Part shown: positions 17,752 through 25,570 of the stretch, piece by piece | Layout of the letters: every line of letters starts with the position of its first letter | Position numbering within the stretch: position 1 is the first letter of the stretch | Source: Mycobacterium arosiense ATCC BAA-1401 = DSM 45069 | GTDB taxonomy: Bacteria; Actinomycetota; Actinomycetes; Mycobacteriales; Mycobacteriaceae | Length of the DNA stretch: 40,150 bases | Direction: 5' to 3' | NCBI RefSeq assembly: GCF_002086125.1 | Contig: NZ_MVHG01000043.1 | Span: forward strand, 1-40,150 | Notes under the pieces: model-generated | Database searches by the model: none | Seen by the model: the letters and a program-made list of their open reading frames with translations, nothing else | Told to the model about the DNA's origin: nothing | Program-made: the position numbers and the translations under genes

Positions 17752-18576
17752 TTAGGCGGAACGCCACGTCCCACCGGCGCGCCGCACCTGGCCTGCGCAG
17801 ACATCGCGGATTTCGTGCAGCCGATGTGCCGCAAATGTGACACTTCCGATGTCAATCAGCAAGCAAGTCAGCGCCCAACGAAGAGGCAGCAGCCCTAACG
17901 GGCCCGTGGTCGCCAGCGCGGCGTCCGCGACGGCGCGGGCGCGCTCGAGGTTGCCCGCGCAGCACAGCGCGGCGGCCAGTACCACTTCGCTTTTGACCCG
18001 GTGGCGCGGCGATCCGACGGTCATGGCCGCCGCGAGCTCCACGCCTTCGCCGGCGTGACGGACTGCGGCGTCGCCGTCGCCGCGGGCCATCGCCAGTTCG
18101 GCGGCCACCCATCGCCGGCGCACCGGCAGCCGATCGGGCATCGCGGAATTCGGCGACGCGAGCAGCGGATCGGTGCGCGCCAACAGTGTCGCCGCGGCCG
18201 CGAATCGCCCGACGCCCAACGCGTCGGCGGCCAGCCCGATGAGGGCGTCGGCGCACGCCTCGGGGTCGCCGCCGGCCAGCGCCAGGGCGCGTCCGTCCCA
18301 GCCCCGCGCCACGCTGTGCCAACCGAGCTGACGCAGGAAAGACCCCTGCGTGCTCATGGCCAACGACGCCAGCCGCCCGGTCGCCGCGGTGCGCCGCAAC
18401 GCCGCGAGGTCGCGGTAGGCGGCGCCGTAGCGCCCCTGGCCCCCGGCCGCCACGGCGCGTAGCCACAATTGGTCCGGCGTCGTCGCCGACGGCAGCGGCC
18501 AATCGGCCGGGCGGTCGCCGAAGGCGGCGTCGGCCAGCCGCCGCCCAATCAAGGAAGTGTGACGAGTTTCAATCAC
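17752..18576 (-). CDS. Conserved helical-repeat protein (Rv3415c-like)
   Basis: A 274-aa Ala/Arg-rich soluble protein. The sequence is built from paired helices with TPR-like spacing: AAGGQGRYGAAYRDLAALRR, LGVGRFAAAATLLARTDPLL, RGDGDAAVRHAGEGVELAA and CAGNLERARAVADAALATTG. It has no catalytic motif, signal peptide or membrane helix. The position next to sigD matches M. tuberculosis Rv3415c. The GTG start at 18576 gives MIETRHTSLIGRR. A protein-protein interaction role is inference from the helical repeats. It shares the long upstream gap with the divergent whiB3 gene. A weak hairpin (AACGG...CCGTT) just after the stop might end transcription. Confidence 0.75.
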   Translation of the reverse strand: MIETRHTSLIGRRLADAAFGDRPADWPLPSATTPDQLWLRAVAAGGQGRYGAAYRDLAALRRTAATGRLASLAMSTQGSFLRQLGWHSVARGWDGRALALAGGDPEACADALIGLAADALGVGRFAAAATLLARTDPLLASPNSAMPDRLPVRRRWVAAELAMARGDGDAAVRHAGEGVELAAAMTVGSPRHRVKSEVVLAAALCCAGNLERARAVADAALATTGPLGLLPLRWALTCLLIDIGSVTFAAHRLHEIRDVCAGQVRRAGGTWRSA

Positions 18577-18935
18577 AATGATGTAGTAAACAGTTTGTGG
18601 TCTTCATGTTACCGAATCGTTAAGCACCATAGCCCTTGGAAAAATTTGCCTTATCCCCTTCCCGCGCGCTGAGCTGGGCAATCTCGTTTCGGCCAACTGC
18701 CTGGTAGCACGGCATGAGTTTGGCAATTTCAATCGAGATGAACGCAACGTTAATTCTGCTCCAACGGGCACATACTTTGTCGGGCTAAGTGGCTATTGAC
18801 GGAAATTCGCCGTCGCCCCTAACGTCTACGCATGACGGGTAGTCATCGGTGACCCCACTCCACTTAATTTAAGTTGCACCCAACCGCTTTCACGAACCTG
18901 ACCTCGAGCGGGCGGTGCAGAGAGGGAACGAGCCA
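18577..18935. promoter_or_regulatory. AT-richer divergent promoter region of Rv3415c-like gene and whiB3
   Basis: The 359-nt gap carries no convincing gene and is clearly less GC-rich than its surroundings, as expected for a promoter region. It holds a perfect palindrome ACTTAA-T-TTAAGT at 18862-18874, 62 nt before the whiB3 start. In M. tuberculosis whiB3 is controlled by PhoP and by redox and acid signals. I cannot identify a PhoP site here with confidence. Confidence 0.5.
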
Positions 18936-19244
18936 ATGCCACAGCCGGAGCAACTACCTGGACCCAACGCCGACGTGTGGAATTGGCAACTGCAGGGCTT
19001 ATGCCGCGGCGTTGACTCGTCGGTGTTCTTCCACCCCGACGGTGAGCGTGGCCGGGCCCGCATGCAGCGCGAGCAACGCGCGAAAGAGATGTGCCGGCAG
19101 TGCCCGGTGATCCAAGAGTGCCGGTCGCACGCCCTCGAGGTCGGTGAGCCCTACGGGGTTTGGGGTGGGCTGTCCGAGTCCGAGCGCGACCTGTTGCTCA
19201 AGGGAGACATCGGCCGCGGGCGCACCATTCGCCGATCGGCCTAG
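18936..19244 (+). CDS. whiB3: Redox-sensing transcription factor WhiB3
   Basis: A 102-aa WhiB-family protein, equal in length to M. tuberculosis Rv3416 and almost identical over the N-terminal half. The four Fe-S cysteines are Cys23, Cys53, Cys56 and Cys62 (LCRG ... MCRQCPVIQEC). The GVWGG turn that binds the sigma factor is present, followed by a basic DNA-binding tail (GRGRTIRRSA). WhiB3 carries a [4Fe-4S] cluster that senses O2 and NO and controls lipid and redox genes in infection. The ATG 18936 is preceded by AGAGAGGGAA. It has a long private upstream region. Confidence 0.97.
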   Translation: MPQPEQLPGPNADVWNWQLQGLCRGVDSSVFFHPDGERGRARMQREQRAKEMCRQCPVIQECRSHALEVGEPYGVWGGLSESERDLLLKGDIGRGRTIRRSA

Positions 19245-19319
19245 TCGCCCATCCCCCGGGGTGCGCAAACCCACCGAGTAGGCCGTTTCGCCGCGAGCGA
19301 AGGCGGGTAGGCACCGCAA

Positions 19320-20081
19320 ATGAAAAAGGCCGCGCGCTTTGCGGTCGCGGCGCTCACCGCGACCGTGGTGCCGCTGGCCGCATGCTCGAACCAGCAAGGC
19401 AGCCAGCCCAATACGTCACCGCTGACCAGCTCGACCCCTGGAGCCGAGCGGCTGACCACCCAGCTGAAGACCGCCGACGGTAGTCCGGTCGCCAATGCCA
19501 CCTTCGAATTCGCCAACGGCTATGCGACGGTGACCGTGGAAGCCGGACCCAACCACGTGCTCAGCCCCGGTTTCCACGGGCTGCAGATTCATGCGGTGGG
19601 CAAGTGCGAGGCCAATTCGGGGGCGCCCAACGGCGGCTCGAGCGGTGACTTCGACTCCGCCGGTGGCGTTTACCAGGCGGCCGATCACACGAGTTATCCC
19701 GCCAGCGGTGATCTCACCGCGTTGCAGGTGCGTTCCGACGGCTCGGCGAAACTGGTCACCACCAGCAGCGCGTTTACCTCCGCCGACCTGAGAAACAGCG
19801 CGGGCACCGCGCTGATCATCCACCAGACCGCGGACAATCTGGGCAGCACCGCCCCCACGGGCGAATCGGGCAAGCGGCTGGCGTGCGGTGTGATCGCGGC
19901 GTCGTCGGCCACCACGACCTCGTCGACCACCAGCGTCACGACCAGCACCACCACCACCGTCGTGCCGCCCGCGTCCACCAGCACGAGCACCAGCACCGTC
20001 ACGGTCACCAGCAGCCCGACCCTGACGTCGACACCCACCACGACCGTGACGACGCCGCCCACCTATCCGCCCGGGCGCTGA
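19320..20081 (+). CDS. SodC-like lipoprotein lacking copper ligands, with Ser/Thr tail
   Basis: A 253-aa secreted lipoprotein. The signal peptide ends in the lipobox LAAC with lipidated Cys22. Residues 45-194 align with Cu/Zn superoxide dismutase SodC (GFHGLQIHAVGKCEAN, SGDLTALQVRSDGSAKLVTT, ALIIHQTADN, GKRLACGVI). The disulfide pair Cys96/Cys189 is kept. The first His of the His-x-His copper pair is Gln89 (HGLQIH), and the GGHYH ligand segment reads GGVYQ (Val117, Gln119). Only His91 and His168 remain, so dismutase activity is unlikely. The last 60 residues are Ser/Thr-rich, ending PPTYPPGR, and could be O-mannosylated. It may be a structural or binding relative of SodC rather than the enzyme. 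Confidence 0.85.
   Translation: MKKAARFAVAALTATVVPLAACSNQQGSQPNTSPLTSSTPGAERLTTQLKTADGSPVANATFEFANGYATVTVEAGPNHVLSPGFHGLQIHAVGKCEANSGAPNGGSSGDFDSAGGVYQAADHTSYPASGDLTALQVRSDGSAKLVTTSSAFTSADLRNSAGTALIIHQTADNLGSTAPTGESGKRLACGVIAASSATTTSSTTSVTTSTTTTVVPPASTSTSTSTVTVTSSPTLTSTPTTTVTTPPTYPPGR
19909..20066 (+). repeat. Low-complexity acc/agc-rich tract coding a Ser/Thr/Val tail
   Basis: The tract is an imperfect run of Thr and Ser codons (acc, acg, agc, tcg) giving TTSSTTSVTTSTTTTVV-type sequence. Length variation by slippage between strains would be expected. It codes the C-terminal linker of the SodC-like lipoprotein. Confidence 0.6.
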
Positions 20082-20211
20082 CTCCGGCCACCACGAAAGT
20101 TTCGCACCGCTTACCCGATGGCGGGTCCGGCCATGGCCGCAATCGCCCGAGAACGACCATTCGAGGCCGCGCCCGGCCGCAGGCCCCTACTGTGCTGACC
20201 TGCAGACGCTG

Positions 20212-20601
20212 TTGTTCACGCTCGGGCTGGTGCTGTTCCTGCTCGGGCTGTTGACCGGGTTCGCCGTGCCGGCGTTGAAGAACCCGCGCATGGCGCTGTC
20301 GAGCCACCTCGAGGCCATCCTCAACGGCATGTTTCTGGTGCTGCTCGGTCTGCTCTGGCCGCACATCCACTTGCCCGACGCCTGGGGCATCACGGCGGTG
20401 GCACTGGTCGTCTACGCCGCCTACGCGAACTGGGTGGCGACGCTGCTCGCATCGGCATGGGGCGCCGGGCGCAAACTCGCGCCCATCGCGGCGGCCGGCC
20501 ACGAGGCCTCGGCGGCAAAAGAGGCGTTTGTCAACTTCCTGTTGGTCTCCCTCGCGCTGTGCATCGTGGTAGGCGTCGTCATCATCATCGTCGGGCTCTG
20601 A
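20212..20601 (+). CDS. HabB-like (hydroxylaminobenzene mutase family) membrane protein
   Basis: A 129-aa protein with four predicted transmembrane helices: FTLGLVLFLLGLLTGFAVPAL, LNGMFLVLLGLLW, GITAVALVVYAAYANWVATLLAS and FLLVSLALCIVVGVVIIIVGL. The conserved segments NPRMALSSHLEAILNG and YANWVATLLASAWGAG are typical of hydroxylaminobenzene mutases, which rearrange hydroxylaminobenzene to 2-aminophenol. The physiological substrate here is unknown. The first usable start in frame is TTG 20212, without a clear ribosome site; the true start may be slightly upstream at a CTG. It is convergent with the FAD monooxygenase gene (15 nt). Confidence 0.7.
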   Translation: MFTLGLVLFLLGLLTGFAVPALKNPRMALSSHLEAILNGMFLVLLGLLWPHIHLPDAWGITAVALVVYAAYANWVATLLASAWGAGRKLAPIAAAGHEASAAKEAFVNFLLVSLALCIVVGVVIIIVGL

Positions 20602-20616
20602 CAGCGACCCGCGCGC

Positions 20617-21825
20617 CTAGACCGGGTGGGCGTCGGGGGTGCGGACATGCTCGGGACGGAAACCGCGCCCGACGAAGATCGCCGGAATCGCTTGCAGCGG
20701 GCCGACACCCACGATTTTGGGAACGCGGATCGAGGACAGGTCACCGCTCAAATTGGGCGCGATCGCCCTGTCCTGTATGAACACCTGAGCGGCCTGGATG
20801 ATCCGGGTGGGTAGCTCGCGCCGCCGCTGCACTTTTGCGAGGTCTTCGTCGGTCACCCGGCCTTCGCGCAGCGGGGCGCACAGGACGTTGGCCGCGGCCA
20901 CCGCGTCGGCCACAGCGAGGTTAATGCCGACCCCACCGGCCGGCGACATGGCATGCGCGGCATCGCCGATGCACAGCAGCCCCGTTCGCCACCACGTCTC
21001 GAGCCGGTCCACCCGCACGTCGAGTTCGCTGGTGTCGTCCCACGAAGTCAGGTCGTTGACGTGCTCGCGCAGCCGCGGTTGCGCGGTTGCGATCCGCTCC
21101 TTGAACGCCTCCAGGGATCCTTCCCGCGGATTTGATCCTTTCGGCACCAGATAGGCGATCTGCCAGTAATCGCCCCGGTAGATCATGGCCATCATCAGGC
21201 CCTTGCGAAGCACCGCGAACAGTTCCTGGGGGTCGCCCGGGCGCCATTTCAACCGGAACCACAGGACATCCATCGGCGAATGTGCCGCGGCGGTCCGAAG
21301 CCCCGCCGCAGCGCGCACCGCGGACTTGCGTCCATCCGCTGCGATCACCAGCTTGGCGCGCACCTCGAGGTCCGGCGTGCGCACCCCAGCCACCCGGTCG
21401 CCCTCGACGATCACGTCGGTGACCTCAGCATTGCGAACCAACGTGAATTCGGGGTAGGCAGAAGCCTTTTCGGCGAGGAAGTCGAGAAAGTCCCACTGCG
21501 GCATCATGGCGATATAGGGCTGGGTGAAGCCCAGCCGCTTAAGCACCTTGAAGTTGCCGAAGGTGCGAATGGAGCCGTCGGTGTCGAAGGCGACCCGGTC
21601 GATCTTGGTGTGTGGTAGCCGCAGGAACTCATCGATGAACCCCAGCTCGTCCATAATCCGCAGGGTGGTCGGATGCACGGTGTCGCCGCGGAAGTCGCGC
21701 AGGAAGTCGTTGTGCTTCTCCAAGACGACGACCCGGATTCCGGCACGGGCGAGCAGCAGAGCATGAACGATGCCGGCGGGGCCTCCGCCGGCAACACACA
21801 CCTGCGTCTGCATAACCTGCGTCAT
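20617..21825 (-). CDS. FAD-dependent aromatic-ring monooxygenase (PHBH/UbiH type)
   Basis: A 402-aa group A flavoprotein hydroxylase. The FAD Rossmann motif is VCVAGGGPAGIVHALLLARAG. The FAD/NAD(P)H motif is LVIAADGRKSAVRAAAG, and the flavin ribityl motif is GLLCIGDAAHAMSPAGGVG. Such enzymes hydroxylate phenolic or quinone-like substrates with NAD(P)H and O2. The substrate cannot be told from sequence. The ATG 21825 has GAGGAG at 8 nt, so the start is firm. It lies 26 nt downstream of the broken adenylyl cyclase on the same strand and has no other obvious partner. Confidence 0.85.
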   Translation of the reverse strand: MTQVMQTQVCVAGGGPAGIVHALLLARAGIRVVVLEKHNDFLRDFRGDTVHPTTLRIMDELGFIDEFLRLPHTKIDRVAFDTDGSIRTFGNFKVLKRLGFTQPYIAMMPQWDFLDFLAEKASAYPEFTLVRNAEVTDVIVEGDRVAGVRTPDLEVRAKLVIAADGRKSAVRAAAGLRTAAAHSPMDVLWFRLKWRPGDPQELFAVLRKGLMMAMIYRGDYWQIAYLVPKGSNPREGSLEAFKERIATAQPRLREHVNDLTSWDDTSELDVRVDRLETWWRTGLLCIGDAAHAMSPAGGVGINLAVADAVAAANVLCAPLREGRVTDEDLAKVQRRRELPTRIIQAAQVFIQDRAIAPNLSGDLSSIRVPKIVGVGPLQAIPAIFVGRGFRPEHVRTPDAHPV

Positions 21826-21851
21826 GGGCGGGACTCCTCGCGGGGTGTCAA

Positions 21852-23279
21852 CTACGATTGCAGACTACGACATCGACACCGCCCGCCACCTTTCCGCCGA
21901 CGCGTTTGTGCGTGCCGTGGCGACGCAGCTTCAGGCGGGGGCTGCGGGGGCGTGGGGCCGATGCCGAAGACCTGCACCTCGACCGACTTTCCCTTCAGGG
22001 CGTGAAACCCTGTGTCGGTCAATCCGATTGGCCGGACACGCAGCGCGTCGACGGTTTGTTGGGTGAGCAAAATCGCGTCCCCGGTGGACTTGGTGAGCTG
22101 TTCGACGCGGGCGGCGACGTTGACGGCGGCGCCGATCAGGGTGAACTCCAGCTTGCCGCCGCCGATGGTTCCGGCGATCACCTTGCCGGTGTTGATGCCG
22201 ATGCCGATGCGAAGCTCACCCTCGAATCGCTGCGCCACGCGGCGGTGAATCGACACAACGGTGTCCACCGCCGCATCGGCATGGTCGGGGAGATCGTTGG
22301 GGGCACCGAAGACGGCCAGCGCGCCGTCACCGAGGAACTTGTTGACGTGCCCGCCCGCCTCGACAACGGCCGGCACCACGATTTCGAACAGGGTGTTGAG
22401 TCAGGCCACCGTGTCCTCGGCTGTGTTGGCCTCGGCGAACGGGGTGAAATCGCGGACGTCGACGAACATCACCGACACCTCGCGACGCTCGCCGGTGAAC
22501 ACGTCGTCGCCCTGCTGCAGCCAGGGCAGGGTCGACGTAGGTGCCGAACGCGCTTTGAAGTCGTTGCCGCTCAGCCAATCCCGCCTGCATGCGATTGAAC
22601 GACGCCGCCAGCGCGCCGAGGTCGTCGTCCTGCACCACGGGCACCCGCCGCGAGTAGTCTCCGGCCTCAACGCGTCTAGTGCCTTCGGCAAGATGCCGAA
22701 TCGGCTTCAGGGACGGCCCGAACACACTGACGACGGTCATCGGCACGGCGAAGCCCCAGGTCAACAGGCAGCCGATGCCCACCCACAGCAGGGGGAATTG
22801 CCGGCCCCGATCGAACTCAGCTGCGACCATCGCGCCCGCCATGGAAAACCCGAACGCGACCGAGAGTATGGACAAGTTGGACCATGCGGCGAATGTGGGG
22901 CGCGAGCGGGGCAGGGAGTCGCCGACCCGCTGTCGCCAGCGATGGCGGCCCGTAATGGGCGCATCGGCCCTTCCGGCACGCTGTGCACGCCGATCAGGTG
23001 TGAACCGGCCCCGACAGCAGCACCTAGGACCGCGTATTGGAACATGGCGACGGCGGCGGCCGCCCCCGCTTCGAGGTAGTGGTCCGATTTCTCGAAAGCC
23101 GCGATGGCACACGACAAGAAGAGGTAGATCGGGAACGGCACCACGACGGAGACCCCGCAAATCACCCACGAGTACCGCGCGCCGAACCGGTCCCACGCCC
23201 ACTGCACGAAGCGGTCCACGGCGCGAGAGTAAACGGATTCGAACGGCCTAACCCACGAAAACGAAACACCCCCAGCCAT
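21852..23279 (-). pseudogene. Membrane class III adenylyl cyclase, broken by two frameshifts and a nonsense codon
   Basis: Read in three pieces, this is a Rv1318c/Rv1319c/Rv1320c-type cyclase. Piece 1 (23279 to about 22930) has N-terminal membrane helices (YSWVICGVSVVVPFPIYLF). Piece 2 (about 22930-22530, next frame) has SILSVAFGFSMAGAMVAA and a HAMP linker (RRVEAGDYSRRVPV). Piece 3 (about 22530-21852, first frame again) has the catalytic domain with metal Asp residues in MFVDVRDFTPF and KFLGDGALAVFG and the NVAAR transition-state motif. Frames break near 22930 (1 base) and near 22530. A TGA at 22403-22401 interrupts VA-*-LNTLFE, probably CGA to TGA. Active-site residues are otherwise kept, so decay is recent. 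Sequencing error could explain a frameshift but hardly all three lesions. The true start may be GTG 23219, since ATG 23279 lies in the groEL terminator. Confidence 0.85.
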
Positions 23280-23296
23280 CAGGCCGGGGGTGTTTC
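23263..23296 (-). terminator. Rho-independent-like terminator after groEL1
   Basis: GAAACACCCCC pairs with GGGGGTGTTTC across a 12-nt loop. On the minus strand the stem is followed by cgttttcg, a short U-tract. It starts 12 nt after the groEL1 stop codon. Confidence 0.8.
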
Positions 23297-23307
23297 TTCG
23301 GCACTAC

Positions 23308-24924
23308 CTAGTGGTGGTGATGACCGTGGCCGTGGTCGTCGGATTCCTCGGCCGGCTTGTCGACGACCACCGTCTCGGTGGTCAGCACCATCCGGGCCAC
23401 CGACGCGGCGTTGAGCACCGCCGAACGGGTGACCTTGACCGGGTCGATGACGCCGTCGGCGATCAGGTCGCCGTACGTCAGCTTGTCCGCGTTCAGCCCC
23501 TGCCCGCCGGGCAGCTCGGCCACCTTGTGCACCGCGACCGCGCCGTCGAGCCCGGCGTTGGTGGCGATCCAGTACAGCGGCGCCCCCAGCGCCTCGGAGA
23601 AGACGTCGACGCCCAGCGCCTGGTCGCCGCTCAGGGACCCGCGCAGTGTCTTTAGCGCCCTGCGCGTCTGCAGCAGCGCCGAGCCGCCGCCCGCGACGAT
23701 GCCTTCCTCGACAGCCGCTTTCGCGGCCGCGACGGCATCCTCGACGCTTTCCTTGCGTTCCTTGAGCGCGGTCTCGGTGGCCGCTCCCACCTGGATGACG
23801 GCCACCCCGCCGGCCAGCTTGGCGAGCCGCTCCTGCAGCTTCTCGCGGTCCCAGTCGGAGTCGCTCGCCTCGATCTCGGCGCGCAGCTGCTTGATGCGGT
23901 TGGCCACCGCATCCTTGGTGCCACCGCCGTCGACGATGATGGTGTCGTCCTTGCTGACCACCACGCGGCGGGCCGAGCCCAGCACGTCCGTGCCAACCTC
24001 GCGCAACAACAGCCCCGCGTCGGGGTTGATCACCTGGCCGCCGGTCACGATCGCCAGATCCTCCAGGAACGCCTTGCGGCGGTCGCCGAAGAACGGCGCC
24101 TTGACCGCGACGGCTTTCAGCGTCTTGCGGATGGAGTTGACGACCAGGGTGGCCAGCGCCTCGCCCTCGATGTCCTCGGCGATGATCAACAGCGGCTTGC
24201 CGGATTCGGCGACCTTCTCCAGCATGGGCAGCAGGTCGGGCAGCGAGCTGATCTTGTCCTGGTGCAACAGGATCACCGGGTCGTCGAGCACGGCCTGCTG
24301 GGAATCGAAGTCGGTGACGAAATACGCCGACAGGAAGCCCTTGTCGAAGCCGACGCCCTCGGTGAACTCGAGCTCGGTGCTCAGCGTCGAGGACTCTTCG
24401 ACGCTGACCACACCGTCGGTGCCGACCTTGGTCATCGCCTCGCCGACGAGCTCACCCAGCAGCTGGTCGCGCGACGACACGGTCGCCACCTGCGCGATCG
24501 CGTCCTTGCCGGAGACCGGGGTGGCCGCGGCCAGCAGCGCCTCGGACACCGCGTCGGCGGCCTTGCCGATCCCCACCCCGAGCTCGATCGGATTCGCGCC
24601 GGCCGCGACCAGCCGCAGGCCGCCCTTGACCAGCGCCTGCGCCAGCACGGTCGCCGTCGTGGTGCCGTCGCCGGCGACGTCGTTGGTCTTGGTGGCCACC
24701 GACTTCACCAGCTGGGCGCCCAGGTTCTCGAACGGGTCTTCCAGGTCGATCTCACGCGCGACGGTCACGCCGTCGTTGGTGACCGTCGGGCCACCGAATG
24801 CCTTGGCCAGCACCACATGTCGGCCGCGCGGCCCGAGCGTCACCCGTACCGCGTCGGCGAGCGTGTTCACGCCCGCCTCGATGGCGCGACGCGCGGTCTC
24901 GTCGTACTCAATGATCTTGCTCAT
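23308..24924 (-). CDS. groEL1: 60-kDa chaperonin GroEL1
   Basis: A 538-aa chaperonin matching M. tuberculosis Rv3417c (Cpn60.1). The ATP-binding motif GDGTTTATVLAQAL and the conserved GPRGRHVVLAKAFGGP and VAGGGSALLQTRRAL segments are present. The C-terminus is His-rich (DDHGHGHHHH) in place of the Gly-Met repeats of GroEL2. This is the mark of GroEL1, which in M. smegmatis is linked to mycolate synthesis and biofilm formation and may bind metal. AAGGAG lies just before the ATG. It follows groES in an operon under CIRCE control and ends at a strong hairpin. Confidence 0.97.
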   Translation of the reverse strand: MSKIIEYDETARRAIEAGVNTLADAVRVTLGPRGRHVVLAKAFGGPTVTNDGVTVAREIDLEDPFENLGAQLVKSVATKTNDVAGDGTTTATVLAQALVKGGLRLVAAGANPIELGVGIGKAADAVSEALLAAATPVSGKDAIAQVATVSSRDQLLGELVGEAMTKVGTDGVVSVEESSTLSTELEFTEGVGFDKGFLSAYFVTDFDSQQAVLDDPVILLHQDKISSLPDLLPMLEKVAESGKPLLIIAEDIEGEALATLVVNSIRKTLKAVAVKAPFFGDRRKAFLEDLAIVTGGQVINPDAGLLLREVGTDVLGSARRVVVSKDDTIIVDGGGTKDAVANRIKQLRAEIEASDSDWDREKLQERLAKLAGGVAVIQVGAATETALKERKESVEDAVAAAKAAVEEGIVAGGGSALLQTRRALKTLRGSLSGDQALGVDVFSEALGAPLYWIATNAGLDGAVAVHKVAELPGGQGLNADKLTYGDLIADGVIDPVKVTRSAVLNAASVARMVLTTETVVVDKPAEESDDHGHGHHHH

Positions 24925-24963
24925 CAGGCTCCTTTCGCCGGGCTTCCCGGGCTCAAACGCATG

Positions 24964-25008
24964 CCGCCCCGGAAATCACCCGCGCGGACGCGGGGATCGC
25001 CGGGGCGG
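24964..25008 (-). other. Two-tier hairpin between groES and groEL1
   Basis: Outer arms CCGCCCCGG and CCGGGGCGG pair perfectly over 9 bp. Inside them CCCGCG-CGGA-CGCGGG (24979-24994) forms a second perfect 6-bp stem with a tetraloop. The structure fills the 94-nt intercistronic gap. Cleavage of the groES-groEL1 transcript between the genes has been reported in M. tuberculosis, so a processing or stability role is plausible. No U-tract follows. Confidence 0.65.
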
Positions 25009-25018
25009 AACACGGTTC

Positions 25019-25321
25019 TTACTTGGAGACGACAGCCAGCACGTCGCGTGCCGACAGGATCAGGTACTCCTCGCCGCCGTACTTGATCTCGGTGCCGCCG
25101 TACTTGCTGTAGATGACGGTGTCGCCTTCCGAGACGTCCAGCGGAATCCGCTTCGCGCCGTCTTCGTCCCACCGGCCGGGGCCGACTGCGACGACGGTGC
25201 CTTCCTGCGGCTTCTCCTTGGCGGTGTCAGGAATGACCAGACCAGAAGCGGTCGTGGTCTCGGCCTCGTTGGCCTGCACGAGAATCTTGTCCTCGAGTGG
25301 CTTGATATTCACCTTCGCCAC
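25019..25321 (-). CDS. groES: 10-kDa co-chaperonin GroES
   Basis: A 100-aa protein matching M. tuberculosis Rv3418c in length and almost every residue: start VAKVNIKPLEDKILVQ, mobile loop EAETTTASGLVIPDTAKEK, end ILSARDVLAVVSK. It caps the GroEL ring. The GTG at 25321 is preceded by GGAGGG at 8 nt. An in-frame extension to 25402 has no homology. It is the first gene of the operon with groEL1. The CIRCE element lies about 170 nt upstream. Confidence 0.97.
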   Translation of the reverse strand: MAKVNIKPLEDKILVQANEAETTTASGLVIPDTAKEKPQEGTVVAVGPGRWDEDGAKRIPLDVSEGDTVIYSKYGGTEIKYGGEEYLILSARDVLAVVSK

Positions 25322-25487
25322 GATTGGAGCCCTCCACTGTTTGGGTCGGGTCCGGGACGCGCCCGGACCGGAGTTGGCGGTCGGCACGGGTTGGACCCGC
25401 ACCTTCCGAGTTATCAGGTGTTCGGCATTCGTCCGTGCCCGAGCGTCGTCGTCGCGGGTGCCGACACAGGGCTTGGCCGATTGCCAC

Positions 25488-25514
25488 CTAGCACTCTATA
25501 CATGCGAGTGCTAG
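25488..25514. promoter_or_regulatory. CIRCE element (HrcA operator) of groES-groEL1
   Basis: CTAGCACTC-N9-GAGTGCTAG is a perfect inverted repeat, one base per arm from the CIRCE consensus TTAGCACTC-N9-GAGTGCTAA. A further GCTAGCACTC half-site directly overlaps its right end (25510-25519). HrcA repression of chaperonins at normal temperature is established in mycobacteria. Confidence 0.93.
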
Positions 25515-25570
25515 CACTCAAGGGCCCCCCGCTGCTTCTCCGCCGTTGTCGTGTCCGCGGTCAGCGAACA

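Noticed and set aside
17736..17755. Weak hairpin AACGG...CCGTT after the Rv3415c-like gene
   Set aside because: It has only a 5-bp stem and a poor U-tract, which is too weak to list as a terminator.
23220..23279. ATG 23279 as the start of the adenylyl cyclase
   Set aside because: It lies in the groEL1 terminator stem. I kept it as the outer limit of the pseudogene, but GTG 23219 is as likely.
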